The notes beneath the pieces are model-generated. The model did not search any database and was not told where the DNA came from. It was given only the letters and a program-made list of their open reading frames with translations. From NCBI GenBank assembly GCA_035315685.1, contig DATFXR010000143.1, positions 1 through 20,159 on the forward strand: a stretch of 20,159 bases of DNA, given 5' to 3'. Made by a program: the position numbers and the translations under genes. Position 1 is the first letter of the stretch, and each line of letters begins with the position of its first letter. Below, in pieces: positions 7,601 through 15,500 of this stretch. Source of the stretch: QHWK01 sp035315685. Its GTDB lineage: Bacteria > Acidobacteriota > Vicinamibacteria > Vicinamibacterales > CAVVIG01.

Positions 7601-10207
7601 GACACGATCCTCGGCGGCGACGGGGACGACGTGCTGTTCGGCGGCAACGGCGACGACGTGCTGAAGGGCGGCCCGGGCGACGACGCGCTGGCGGCCGGTC
7701 CGGGATTCGGCGGCGACCTCATCATCGGCGGCGAGGGGAACGACTTCCTGCTCGGCGGCGACGACGGCGTCGAATACTTCGGCGGACCTGGCGACGACAT
7801 CTTCGTCGACGGCTCGATGCGCGCCGAGGGCATCTTCGGCGGCGACGGCGACGACTGGATCTTCGACGGTGAAGGCCACGACGGCGGCATGTTCGGCGAC
7901 GGCGGCAACGTCTTCGACCTGCTCGCGGGTCTCTCGCCGGTCGGCGGCAACGACGTCCTCGGTGGCGGTCCCGGACAGGACAACCACTTCGGCGAGGGCG
8001 GCGACGACATCATGCTGATGTCGGAAGGCTCGAACAAGTTCATGGGCGACTACGGGTTCGACTGGATCACCCTGCGCGGGTGGAACGCGCCGGAGTTCGT
8101 CGAGCTCGGGCTGCTCGCGCTCCCGAACGTGCCGTTGAACTTCAACGACCTCCGCAACAAGTACCGCTTCGTCGACGGCGCGTCGGGCTGGGATCTCGAC
8201 GATCACATCGCCGGGACCGACAACGTGCTGTGCGATCCGCCGGGTGAGATCGCCGAGTGTCTCGTGATCGGCATGGAGCTGACCCGCGGCACCGCGCCGG
8301 TGGCAGTCGCGGCGAAGGGTGTGCCTGGCCAGTTCAACTTCCGCGGCGGCACGGGCGCGGCGAACATCGCCGGGCTCACCGAGCTGATGGCGGCATTCGG
8401 AGCTCCGGCCAACCTGGACAGCCCGGCGATCCCCCTGGTCAAGGGTGTCGGCTTCATGGGCGGCGACATCCTGCTCGGCGGCAAAGGCAGCGACATCCTC
8501 GAAGGCAAGATGGGCGACGACCTCATCGACGGCGACGTGTGGCTGAACGTGCAGCTGCGCGCCGTCTACAACGACGGGACCGTCCGCCTTGTCGACGATC
8601 CGCGCGATCTCGCGCCGGATGTCTTCTCGGATCCGCAGCGCCTCAATCCGGGCAACATCTCGATCATCCGCAGCATCGTGACGCCGCCGACGCTTCCGGC
8701 GGATTGCAACGCCGCGCCGGGTGTCCCGAAGCTGAACTGCGACACGGCAGTCTTCAACTTCCCGCGGAGCGAGTACGACATCGTCCTCAACCCGAACGGC
8801 ACCGTGACCGTGATCGACGTGCCGTCGCGTGCGAGGCTGGTGCGTGCCTCCGAAGGAACGGACACGCTGCGGAATATCGAGCAGCTTCAGTTCTCCGACA
8901 TCACGATTCCAGTACCGAAGCCGCTCAACACGGTGCCCAACCTCGTCGGTCTGACGCAGGCGGCGGCGACGACGGCAATTCTGCAGGCCGGTTTGCGGGT
9001 TGGCGTCGTGACGTCGGCCAACAGCACGACGGCCAAGATCGGCACGGTGGCCGCCCAGGATCCGCGTCCGGGCTTCACGCTGCCGCCGAATACGCCGGTC
9101 GACATCGTGATCTCGCTTGGCACGATCACTCCGCTCATCGTCGGCGCTCCGTCGGGTGACCCCGGCACCAGGGGCACGGCCGAGAACATCATCGCCGAGG
9201 CAGGCATGGTGGTCGGCGCCGTCACGCAGCAGACGAGTGCAACGATTCCGGCCGGCATCGTCATCAGTCAGAATCCGGCTAATGGTCTGACGGTCGATGT
9301 CGGCACGGCGATGAACTTCGTCGTCTCGAGTGGCCGTCCGCCGGTGACGGTGCCGAACGTAGTCGGTCTCAGTCAGGCAGCGGCGTCGACGTCGCTCACC
9401 AACGCAGGTCTGACCGTTGGTGCGCTGACCTTCTCGGCGAGCACGACGGTGGCGGCGGGCAATGTCATCAGCCAGACGCCGACGGCCGGCTCGAGCGCGG
9501 CGGCGGGGAGCGCGGTAGCGCTCGTCGTCTCGCAGGGCACGGCGCCGACGATCGCGACGTTCGTCTCGCGTAACAGCGCGACGATGAACACGACGATCGC
9601 CAGCCCGGCATTCGCCGTCGCGGCGAACACGCTGCTCGTGGCATTCGTCGCGATGGACGGTCCGGCGACGACGCCGGCGACGCCGGCGAATCAGCGGCAG
9701 ATCGTCACCAGTATCAACAACAACGGCGTCAACCTGACGTGGGCTCGCGCGACGGGCGCCAACGCTCAGGCGGGCGACGCTGAAATCTGGTGGGCGTTCG
9801 CGCCGACGGCTCGGGCGTCCATGGTCGTCAACTCGCAGTTCCGGTTCTCGGGGGTTGCATCGGTGACCGTCGTCGGCTTCACCGGAGCGCAGAACACGCT
9901 CGTGGGTGCGGCGTCGGCGGCCCTCAGCAAGGCGACCAACACGGCGGGCGAACCGTCGTTGAGCATCACCCCGACCAAGGCCAACTCGTGGATCTTCGGG
10001 GTCGGCAACGACTGGGATAACTTCAAGGCCCTGTCGGCGGCGGCCGGAACGACGTTGATCAACCAGTCGACCAACGCGATCACCGACACGTTCTTCACGG
10101 TGCGGTCGACCAGCGCGCAGCCCGCCGGCGTGCCGGCGACGATTGGCGTCACCGGAGTCGGAACCGATCGCTTCAACTTCGCAGCGATCGAAATCCGTCA
10201 GCCGTAA
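4682..10207 (+). CDS. Giant secreted animal-type heme peroxidase with RTX and PASTA repeats (copy 1)
   Basis: An 1841-residue protein. ATG 4682 has a long Shine-Dalgarno (AGGAGGAGGAGGG, 4665-4677). Signal peptide at 1-37 (RWPFLMVVAMFLSGI, cleavage near VSA-Q). The animal-type heme peroxidase domain spans about 200-860. The following assignments are by alignment to the myeloperoxidase pattern: distal Q232, D235 and H236 in FGQFFDHGLD; catalytic R505 and heme-linking E508 in GDGRGNEN; QLFHAEHNR; proximal H627 in YRLGHSML; and N709 in INIARGRSEGIPG. Both Asp calcium ligands of mammalian enzymes look replaced (G237, H309). RTX nonapeptides (GGxGxDxxx) fill about 942-1075, with a short second patch at 1258-1284, and imply calcium-dependent folding outside the cell. 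Then come PASTA-type repeats (1416-1481, a degenerate one at 1482-1553, and 1555-1620) and a C-terminal module (1622-1841) shared with the minus-strand adhesin. It likely oxidises halides or organic substrates with hydrogen peroxide at the cell surface; the substrate is unknown. It has its own terminator. Confidence 0.93.
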   Translation: MSLRKLGANKRWPFLMVVAMFLSGISPSFVPQSTVSAQVVAGGAPVGQGFVINAEDLRFIYEQILVAQDHAAGGQLLGPGPNQVHDPQLPRGLRTVDGSFNNLVPVPDQHLFGAADQLFPRLLTPRFRTAEQGTTYAQNSGTVFDSEPRLVSNLVVDQTTTKPVPAGVTPLGAGNPAAQAAHDNPCGSGGFVCGDPAPFEPGDPTGSLFIPNITPDFGLSAPFNLMFTFFGQFFDHGLDLVPKSGGTVIVPLKADDPLFVPGSPTNFMAMTRGELQAGGDGILGTADDVKDSVNQTTPWVDQNQTYTSHPSHQVFLRQYVCGANPTAAVCGGAAGAPVPDGKVLDGDHCAPRGTGFVGDDICNIGNWAQVKAQAAQKLGVLLKDTDIFDVPLIVTDPYGHFKPGPVRGMPMMVRPGNVIVEGNPAAPVAIPTDALRTAHAFLNDIAHNAVPVDGAGNALTADSPAQDAAQGPGGICDFRQTPSCQPPGTYDNELLDAHFVTGDGRGNENIALSMMHQLFHAEHNRIASEIDHNINLPVNPATGMNSFGFTAQEQANWHAVHGPSGWGYGERLFQASRFGTEMQYQHLVFEEFARKVQPLINAFLGGLTSFNPAITAEFAHTVYRLGHSMLPEVLHRENADGTVDNLRLFEIFLSPYKYNGPAGTLTAAQAAGTLINGLSKQVANELDEFVTSSVRNTLVGLPLDLAAINIARGRSEGIPGVNEARKQLFARTHDSALTPYANWFEFGQGLRHSQSLVNFIAAYATVPSVQTATTIAAKRAAAQALLANNLFMFANTPAQAAAAQCTDATCGLDNVDFWVGGLAERQAAFGGLLGSTFNYVFESQLEHLQDFDRFYYLQRTDGMNFRFSLEGNSLAELARRNSVSFGTMDNVFDTADFNFNPTTPAGALDPADPNSPVIINQPDGTKLFFDPLHTGKNIVFNGGAGDDRFKSDIGDDTLYGNAGNDRIEGNDGNDTILGGDGDDVLFGGNGDDVLKGGPGDDALAAGPGFGGDLIIGGEGNDFLLGGDDGVEYFGGPGDDIFVDGSMRAEGIFGGDGDDWIFDGEGHDGGMFGDGGNVFDLLAGLSPVGGNDVLGGGPGQDNHFGEGGDDIMLMSEGSNKFMGDYGFDWITLRGWNAPEFVELGLLALPNVPLNFNDLRNKYRFVDGASGWDLDDHIAGTDNVLCDPPGEIAECLVIGMELTRGTAPVAVAAKGVPGQFNFRGGTGAANIAGLTELMAAFGAPANLDSPAIPLVKGVGFMGGDILLGGKGSDILEGKMGDDLIDGDVWLNVQLRAVYNDGTVRLVDDPRDLAPDVFSDPQRLNPGNISIIRSIVTPPTLPADCNAAPGVPKLNCDTAVFNFPRSEYDIVLNPNGTVTVIDVPSRARLVRASEGTDTLRNIEQLQFSDITIPVPKPLNTVPNLVGLTQAAATTAILQAGLRVGVVTSANSTTAKIGTVAAQDPRPGFTLPPNTPVDIVISLGTITPLIVGAPSGDPGTRGTAENIIAEAGMVVGAVTQQTSATIPAGIVISQNPANGLTVDVGTAMNFVVSSGRPPVTVPNVVGLSQAAASTSLTNAGLTVGALTFSASTTVAAGNVISQTPTAGSSAAAGSAVALVVSQGTAPTIATFVSRNSATMNTTIASPAFAVAANTLLVAFVAMDGPATTPATPANQRQIVTSINNNGVNLTWARATGANAQAGDAEIWWAFAPTARASMVVNSQFRFSGVASVTVVGFTGAQNTLVGAASAALSKATNTAGEPSLSITPTKANSWIFGVGNDWDNFKALSAAAGTTLINQSTNAITDTFFTVRSTSAQPAGVPATIGVTGVGTDRFNFAAIEIRQP

Positions 10208-10230
10208 CGCTGATCGACTTGTAAGTCTGG

Positions 10231-10262
10231 GCCGGGCGTCCGCGAGGGCGCCCGGCTTTTTT
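10231..10262 (+). terminator. Intrinsic terminator of peroxidase 1
   Basis: An 11-bp stem (GCCGGGCGTCC / GGGCGCCCGGC, one G-T pair) with a GCGA loop, followed by six T, begins 23 nt after the peroxidase stop. The hairpin sequence is identical to the one after peroxidase 2, so it was duplicated with the gene or kept by gene conversion. Confidence 0.9.
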
Positions 10263-10304
10263 ATGGCTAATGGCTAATGGCTAATGGCTGATGGCTGATG
10301 GCAG
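10263..10304. repeat. Heptamer tandem repeat (ATGGCTA/G, six units)
   Basis: Three ATGGCTA units, two ATGGCTG units and a final ATGGCAG run directly on from the T-tract of the terminator. A shorter, degenerate version stands in the same place after peroxidase 2. The rest of the gap to the sigma factor gene holds a weak GGAATC-N17-CGAGCG pair (10304-10332) and a small CGACT-AA-AGTCG palindrome (10348-10359). Confidence 0.85.
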
Positions 10305-10478
10305 GAATCCACCCGCCGCTGACGTTCGAGCGCATCGCCTCCCAGGACGACTAAAGTCGCCATCGGGCGCGACCGCTGCCTCGATTCATCAATAAAGCGT
10401 TGCTGATTCGTAAAAATCTTGGGGTCGACGTCGGCAGGCGATGAGGCGCGCGCGTTGCACCCCGTCATCGCCAACCAG

Positions 10479-11153
10479 ATGCACCCCATCGAGCTCGCGG
10501 CAGCAGACGTGCACCGGTTCGTCGCGCAGCGTGTCGCCAATCGCGCGGACGCCGCCGACATCGCACAAGAAACGCTGCTTGCCGCCTGGGCGACGCTCCA
10601 CACGGTTCGCGGCGAGCCCATTGGCGAGTGGCTGTTCGCTATCGCGCAGAAACGCATCGCTCATTACGACCGCTCTCGCCACCGGATCCATCTCGTCGCG
10701 ATCGATACCCTTTCGCCCCACGAAACCGAGACGGCCCTGCAGACTGCCGCCGACGCCGTCCACGCCACGTGCGATTGCCATCGCCGCGTCGCCGCCTGGC
10801 TGAGGCGCTGCGCTCAACTGCTCCGGCCGGGACAGCAGGTTGCGGTGATGCTCGCCGACGTCTACGAGTACGGTGACAAGGATTCGGCAGCCATGCTGCG
10901 CATGAGCGTGCCGAGTTTCAAGCTGCTGCTCCACAAATCGCGCGCGCGACTCAATGCGTTCGGGACGGCGGCCGTGTCGGCACGCGTCGGCGTACGGATG
11001 CGGAACGACGGCGTCATCGCTCATCTCGACGGCCCCGAGCTGCGCCGGCTTCGGGAGCATCTGCTGAACGGCATCCGTTTCGTCATGATGTGGGTGTGCT
11101 ACATGGCCGACCTCATCGATTTCGAGTTGCTGGACCTGCTGTTCGACCTCTGA
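10479..11153 (+). CDS. ECF-type RNA polymerase sigma factor
   Basis: A 224-residue protein from ATG 10479. Sigma70 region 2 covers about 8-65 (VHRFVAQRVANRADAADIAQETLLAAW is the core; GEWLFAIAQKRIAHYDR follows). A linker with CDCHRR (C98, C100) leads to region 4 (about 112-160, ending SVPSFKLLLHKSRARLNAF), the DNA-binding helix-turn-helix. No 1.1 or region 3 domain is present, as expected for group 4 sigmas. The tail after region 4 (161-224) is unusual and ends in a hydrophobic stretch (FVMMWVCYMADLIDFELLDLLF), possibly a sensor or membrane-contact segment. The start is uncertain: TTG 10455 has GAGG upstream and TTG 10419 is also in frame, but ATG 10479 already includes region 2. No anti-sigma gene is adjacent. 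Lying between the two peroxidases, it may control them through the GGAAT-N17 boxes; that is inference. Confidence 0.82.
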   Translation: MHPIELAAADVHRFVAQRVANRADAADIAQETLLAAWATLHTVRGEPIGEWLFAIAQKRIAHYDRSRHRIHLVAIDTLSPHETETALQTAADAVHATCDCHRRVAAWLRRCAQLLRPGQQVAVMLADVYEYGDKDSAAMLRMSVPSFKLLLHKSRARLNAFGTAAVSARVGVRMRNDGVIAHLDGPELRRLREHLLNGIRFVMMWVCYMADLIDFELLDLLFDL

Positions 11154-11278
11154 GCTGCAGCGGGTAAGCAACCGCAGAACACGCGGAGAGCGCAGAGTCT
11201 TTTCTCTCTGATCGAGTCGGCCGTTCGGTCGCGCCGCTACCGATCACACACGAGATCGCACCGCTGCGCCCCAAAAGA

Positions 11279-11307
11279 GGAATGTCGCGGCGCGCCGGCA
11301 ACGGGTA
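11279..11307 (+). promoter_or_regulatory. ECF-type promoter candidate, third copy
   Basis: GGAATG (11279-11284), 17 bp, then CGGGTA (11302-11307), with the same geometry and a similar left flank (AAGAGGAATRTCGC) to the two copies before peroxidase 1. The next 75 nt also resemble the peroxidase 1 leader (GCACATCC-GTT..., ...GTGAGGAAGACATG). It stands 77 nt before ATG 11385. The preceding stretch 11154-11278 shows no gene. Confidence 0.45.
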
Positions 11308-11384
11308 GGCTCGCGCAGCGCACATCCGTTCTCGCGCGAGGCATCCCCGCGCGCACGGCGGAAGCATTCCGCGGTGAGGAAGAC

Positions 11385-11633
11385 ATGGACGACGCACCTG
11401 TCAGCCAGACGCTCGATCGCGAAGTCGCTGCGGACGTCAAGCTGTGGCCGTTGGTTCTGGTTGCCGCGCTGTTCCTCGCCGGCGTCGCCCCGGCGTTCCT
11501 GCCACGGCCGGCACCGCCGCCTCGTCCGGCGACGTCCGGCAGGTCGTGTACGGGCACGCCGGCCGCTCCGACCAGCGCCTCGACGCACAGTGGGTCACCG
11601 AAACCGGCCGTGGACACGAATGGATCGTGCTGA
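11385..11633 (+). CDS. Small membrane/exported ORF, possibly a frameshifted remnant
   Basis: ATG 11385 has GTGAGGAAG just upstream. The 82-residue frame begins MDDAPVSQTLDREVAADVK and then has one hydrophobic segment (WPLVLVAALFLAGVAPAFL, residues 21-39), which resembles the peroxidase 1 signal core (WPFLMVVAMFLSGISPSFV) in order and spacing. After about residue 48 the frame turns into low-complexity Pro/Ser/Thr sequence. From about 11530 another frame looks more natural (SGDVRQVVYGHAGRSDQRLD...GHEWIVLTWA), suggesting a frameshift near 11515-11535. The promoter-like box and leader upstream also match peroxidase 1. It may be a decayed 5' end of a related gene, or a short anchored protein. No function can be named. 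Confidence 0.4.
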   Translation: MDDAPVSQTLDREVAADVKLWPLVLVAALFLAGVAPAFLPRPAPPPRPATSGRSCTGTPAAPTSASTHSGSPKPAVDTNGSC

Positions 11634-11734
11634 CGTGGGCGGTGGCCCCCACCAAGGGGCCATTTTCAAGTCGTGTGGCCTCGTCTAGCCTACGCGCGGT
11701 TCAAGCTCAGCTCGTCGCTATCTACGGGAGCGCA

Positions 11735-12289
11735 TTGATCACGATCATCGGCACCTCGTTCGTCGGGCCGGCCGCGGCGCGTCTCGCGTTGATGCTGGTT
11801 TCGTGTGCCGGCCTGGTGCTGGTGACGCCAGCGTCCGCGTCGCACCGTCTCGACGCGTCGACCGAGCTGCACGTGGTCGACTGCCCGTCGACGCCGGACG
11901 CGGCTCGCGATCGCGAGTGGAGGGACGACGTGAACGGCAGCGCGTCCGATGCCTGCGACGACGACGATGACGGGGACGACGAGTCGTCCGCCGCATCGGG
12001 GCTGGTGACGTCCGGTCGCGCGCACCTTGATCCAGATTTCAGCGACAGCTCGCGTGTCAGCGGAGCCACCGAGGATCGACGCGGCTCGCGCGGCCGGGAC
12101 GTACATTTCCTGCGCGGCCCGCCAGCGCGTCCGATGGAGTCATCCAACACCGATGACGACTCCGCAAGTACGCACCGCTCGACTTCCCGTTGCGGCGTAA
12201 ACCGCCGCGAGCCGCACCTTCCTCTCCCTTGTGATCCGTTCCATAGTGCTTCCCCGCAGTCCGATTACGGTCTCCGCGCGCCACCGTAG
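11735..12289 (+). CDS. Hypothetical exported protein with acidic Asp-rich stretch
   Basis: The frame has coding-like third-position GC until about codon 140. TTG 11735 (GGGAG 4 nt upstream) gives 184 residues; ATG 11792 gives 165. From the TTG, the N-terminus forms a plausible signal peptide (ARLALMLVSCAGLVLV, cleavage near PASAS-H). The mature protein has an acidic run (DACDDDDDGDDESS), then HLDPDFSDSSRVSG and a basic GRDVHFLRGPPARP motif. The last 40 or so codons are less biased and the true end may be less meaningful. No known domain is recognised. The Asp run could bind calcium, but this is only composition. It lies on the same strand as the flanking peroxidases. Confidence 0.4.
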   Translation: MITIIGTSFVGPAAARLALMLVSCAGLVLVTPASASHRLDASTELHVVDCPSTPDAARDREWRDDVNGSASDACDDDDDGDDESSAASGLVTSGRAHLDPDFSDSSRVSGATEDRRGSRGRDVHFLRGPPARPMESSNTDDDSASTHRSTSRCGVNRREPHLPLPCDPFHSASPQSDYGLRAPP

Positions 12290-12562
12290 CCGCTCGGCTA
12301 CGTCGAACCGCACATCGTTCTAACGCTCGAACCTCGGTCGCTGCGACGGAGTCGCAACGAGCCCGCCGCCTCGGTGTGTGAGCCGCGTCGGTCGAGGTGT
12401 GCGTGTCGAGCGGCCGCAGTGGAGTCACTGATCCACCGCGATTGGTACGAACGCGTTCGCACCGGTAATCAGTAACCAACGGAAAGGAGTCCGACGACGC
12501 CGATCGGCCGGAGTTGCTCAACGTGTGTCTCGGCATCAACGCGAAATACGTGGAGGGAAATC
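12290..12562 (+). promoter_or_regulatory. Upstream region of peroxidase 2
   Basis: No gene is seen here. Unlike the region before peroxidase 1, it has neither the GGAATA-N17-CGACTA box nor the duplicated unit. Its main feature is the palindrome at 12444-12463. The ribosome binding site of peroxidase 2 (GGAGGG, 12552-12557) closes the region. The two paralogs therefore seem to be driven by different upstream sequences. Confidence 0.4.
12444..12463. promoter_or_regulatory. Palindromic operator candidate before peroxidase 2
   Basis: GGTACGAACGCGTTCGCACC is a 20-bp palindrome with a single mismatched pair and a perfect 12-bp core (CGAACGCGTTCG). It is centred about 110 bp before ATG 12563, a usual place for a dimeric regulator. 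The regulator is not identified. Confidence 0.5.
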
Positions 12563-15500
12563 ATGAGAGTGAAGTCGCCGTTTAGTTGTCGTCGCTCGCG
12601 CGCAGCGAAACGCTGGGCCGTCGCGATGATGATCGGGATGGCACTGTCGCCGATCATGAGTCTGTTGTTTCAGCAGACGGTGGTTCAGGCGCAGACCGCA
12701 CCGGTCGGAGCAGGGTTCGTGATCGACGCCAACGACCTCCGATTCATCTACGAGCAGATTCTCGTCGCGCAGGACCACGCGGCGGGCGGCAACCTGCTCG
12801 GGCCTGGACCGAACCAGGTGCACGATCCGCAGCTGCCGCGCGGCCTCCGCACGGTCGACGGATCGTTCAACAACCTCGTCCCGACGCCGGGTCAGCACCT
12901 GTTCGGCGCCGCCGATCGGCTGTTCCCGCGCCTCCTGGCGCCGCGCTTCCGCACGGCGCAGAACGGCACGTCCTACGCGCAGATCGGCGGCACCGTCATC
13001 GACTCCGAGCCGCGCACGATCAGCAACCTGATCGTCGATCAGTCGCCGAACAACCCGTCGGCCCAGTTCGCGCACGACAACCCGTGCGGCTCCGGCGGCT
13101 TCGTCTGCGGCGATCCGGCTCCGCCCGAACCGGGCGATCCGACCGGTTCGCTCTTCATCCCGAACATCACGCCGGATTTCGGCCTGTCGGCCCCGTTCAA
13201 CCTGATGTTCACCTTCTTCGGCCAGTTCTTCGATCACGGCCTCGACCTGATCCCGAAGTCGGGCGGCAGCGTCATGATCCCGCTGCGGGCGGACGACCCG
13301 CTGTTCGTCCCAGGCGCGCCGACCAATTTCATGGTGATGACCCGCGGCGAAATCGCGGCGTTCTCGCCGGGGCCCGACGGGCAGCCCGGCACCGCCGACG
13401 ACGTCCGTGAGTCGGTCAACCAGACGACGCCGTGGGTCGATCAGAACCAGACCTACACGTCGCATCCGTCGCACCAGGTGTTCCTGCGCCAGTACGTCTG
13501 TGCTGCCAATCCGAACTCTCCGGTCTGCGGCGGCGCGGCCGGCGCGCCGATCTCGGACGGCAAGGTGCTCGACGGCGGCCACTGCGCGCCGCGCGGCACC
13601 GGCTTCCAGGGCGACGAGATCTGCAACATCGGCAACTGGGCCGAAGTGAAGGCGCAGGCCGCGCAGAAGCTCGGCATCCTGCTGTCCGACCGCGACGTGC
13701 TCGACGTGCCGCTGATCGCCACCGACCCGTACGGCCATTTCAAGCCCGGGCCGGCGCGCGGCATGCCGATGATGGTCCGTCCCGGCGCGACTCCGCAGAC
13801 CCCGATCTTCGTCGAAGGCGACCCGGCGGCTCCGGTCGCGGTTCCGGCCGACGCGTTGAGGAGCGGGCACGCGTTCCTGAACGACATCGCGCACAACGCG
13901 GTGCCGCTCGACGCCGGCAACAACCTGCTGCCGGCTGACACCGACTCGACGATCTGCGACTTCCGCGCAACGCCGTCGTGCCAGCAGCCCGGCACTTACG
14001 ACGACGAGCTCCTCAACGCGCACTTCGTCACCGGTGACGGCCGCGGCAACGAGAACATCGCGCTGTCGATGGTGCACCAGCTGTTCCACGCCGAGCACAA
14101 CCGCATCGTCTCGGAGGTCGATCACAACATCAATCTTCCGGTAGGCGCCAGCGGGCGCAACGCGTTCGGCTTCACGCAGGCGGAAATCAACGCGTGGCAC
14201 GCCGTGCACGGGCCGTCGGGCTGGGACTACGGCGAACGCCTGTTCCAGGCGGCGCGCTTCGGCACCGAGATGCAGTATCAGCACCTCGTGTTCGAAGAGT
14301 TCGCGCGCAAGGTCCAGCCGCTGATCAATCCGTTCCTCGGCGGGCTGACCAGCTTCGATCCGGCGATCATGGCCGAGTTCGCGCACACGGTCTACCGCCT
14401 CGGCCACTCGATGCTGCCCGAAGTGCTGCACCGTGAGAACGCCACCGGCCCCGACACCAACATCCGGTTGTTGAACGCGTTCCTCAACCCGCAGTCGTAC
14501 AACCGCGCGGCGACGGATCCGCAGCCGGTCAACGGCGTCTCGCCGGGTTCACCGGCCGCCGGATCGTTGACCGCTGCGCAGGCGGCGGGCTCGCTGATCA
14601 ACGGTCTGTCGAAGCAGGTCGCCAACGAGCTCGACGAGTTCGTCACCTCGTCGGTGAGGAACACGCTCGTCGGTCTGCCGCTCGACCTGCCGGCGATCAA
14701 CATGGCACGCGGACGCAGCGAAGGCATCCCGGGCCTGAACGAGGCGCGCAAGCAGTTGTATGCCAGGACTCACGACTCCGCGCTGACGCCGTACAACAAC
14801 TGGTTCGAGTTCGGCCAGGGGCTGCGTCACCAGCAGTCACTCGTCAACTTCATTGCGGCCTATGCGACGGTGCCCGCGGTGCAGAATGCCACGACGGTGG
14901 CGGCGAAGCGCACGGCAGCCAACTCGCTGCTGGCGAACAACCTGTTCATGTTCGCATCGACGCCGGCGCAGGCAGCCGCGGCCGGTTGTTCGGACGCGAC
15001 CTGCGGTCTCGACAACGTCGACTTCTGGGTCGGCGGCCTCGCCGAGCGCCAGGCAGCCTTCGGCGGCCTGCTCGGATCGACGTTCAACTACGTGTTCGAA
15101 GCGCAGCTCGAGCACCTGCAGGACTTCGACCGCTTCTACTACCTGCAGCGCCTCGACGGGTTGAACCTCGTGCAGTCGCTGGAAGGCAACTCGTTCGCCG
15201 AGCTGGCGCGGCGCAACAGCACGTCCTTCGGCACCATGGACGTCATCTTCAACACCGCCGACTTGAACTTCAACCCGGAGACGCCTGACGGCGTGCTCGA
15301 CCCGACCGATCCCAACAGCGCCGTCATCGTCACGCAGCCGGACGGCACCAAGCTGTTCTTCGATCCGCTGCACACCGGCAAGAACATCGTCTACAACGGC
15401 GGCGACGGTAACGATCGGTTCAAGTCGGACATCGGCGACGACACGCTCTACGGCAATGGCGGCAACGATCGCTTCGACGGCAACGACGGCAACGACACGC

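Noticed and set aside
7503..7905. Dense GGCGACGAC-type DNA repeats considered as CRISPR or satellite
   Set aside because: They are in frame and encode RTX nonapeptides with no regular spacers, so they are explained by the protein.
7503..8560. RTX repeats taken as proof of type I secretion
   Set aside because: Both peroxidases have N-terminal Sec-type signal peptides and no ABC/HlyD genes are in the window. The RTX repeats more likely serve extracellular folding.
11154..11278. GAGAG...CTCTC pairing after the sigma factor as its terminator
   Set aside because: The stem is short with a long AT-poor loop and no proper U-tract.
11690..12150. Two minus-strand ORFs opposite the Asp-rich hypothetical gene
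   Set aside because: The plus frame has a better signal peptide and codon bias; the minus frames are Arg- or Ser-rich without motifs.
12469..12657. Minus-strand ORF of 62 codons over the peroxidase 2 start
   Set aside because: It covers the signal peptide and ribosome binding site of the real gene and has no start signals of its own.
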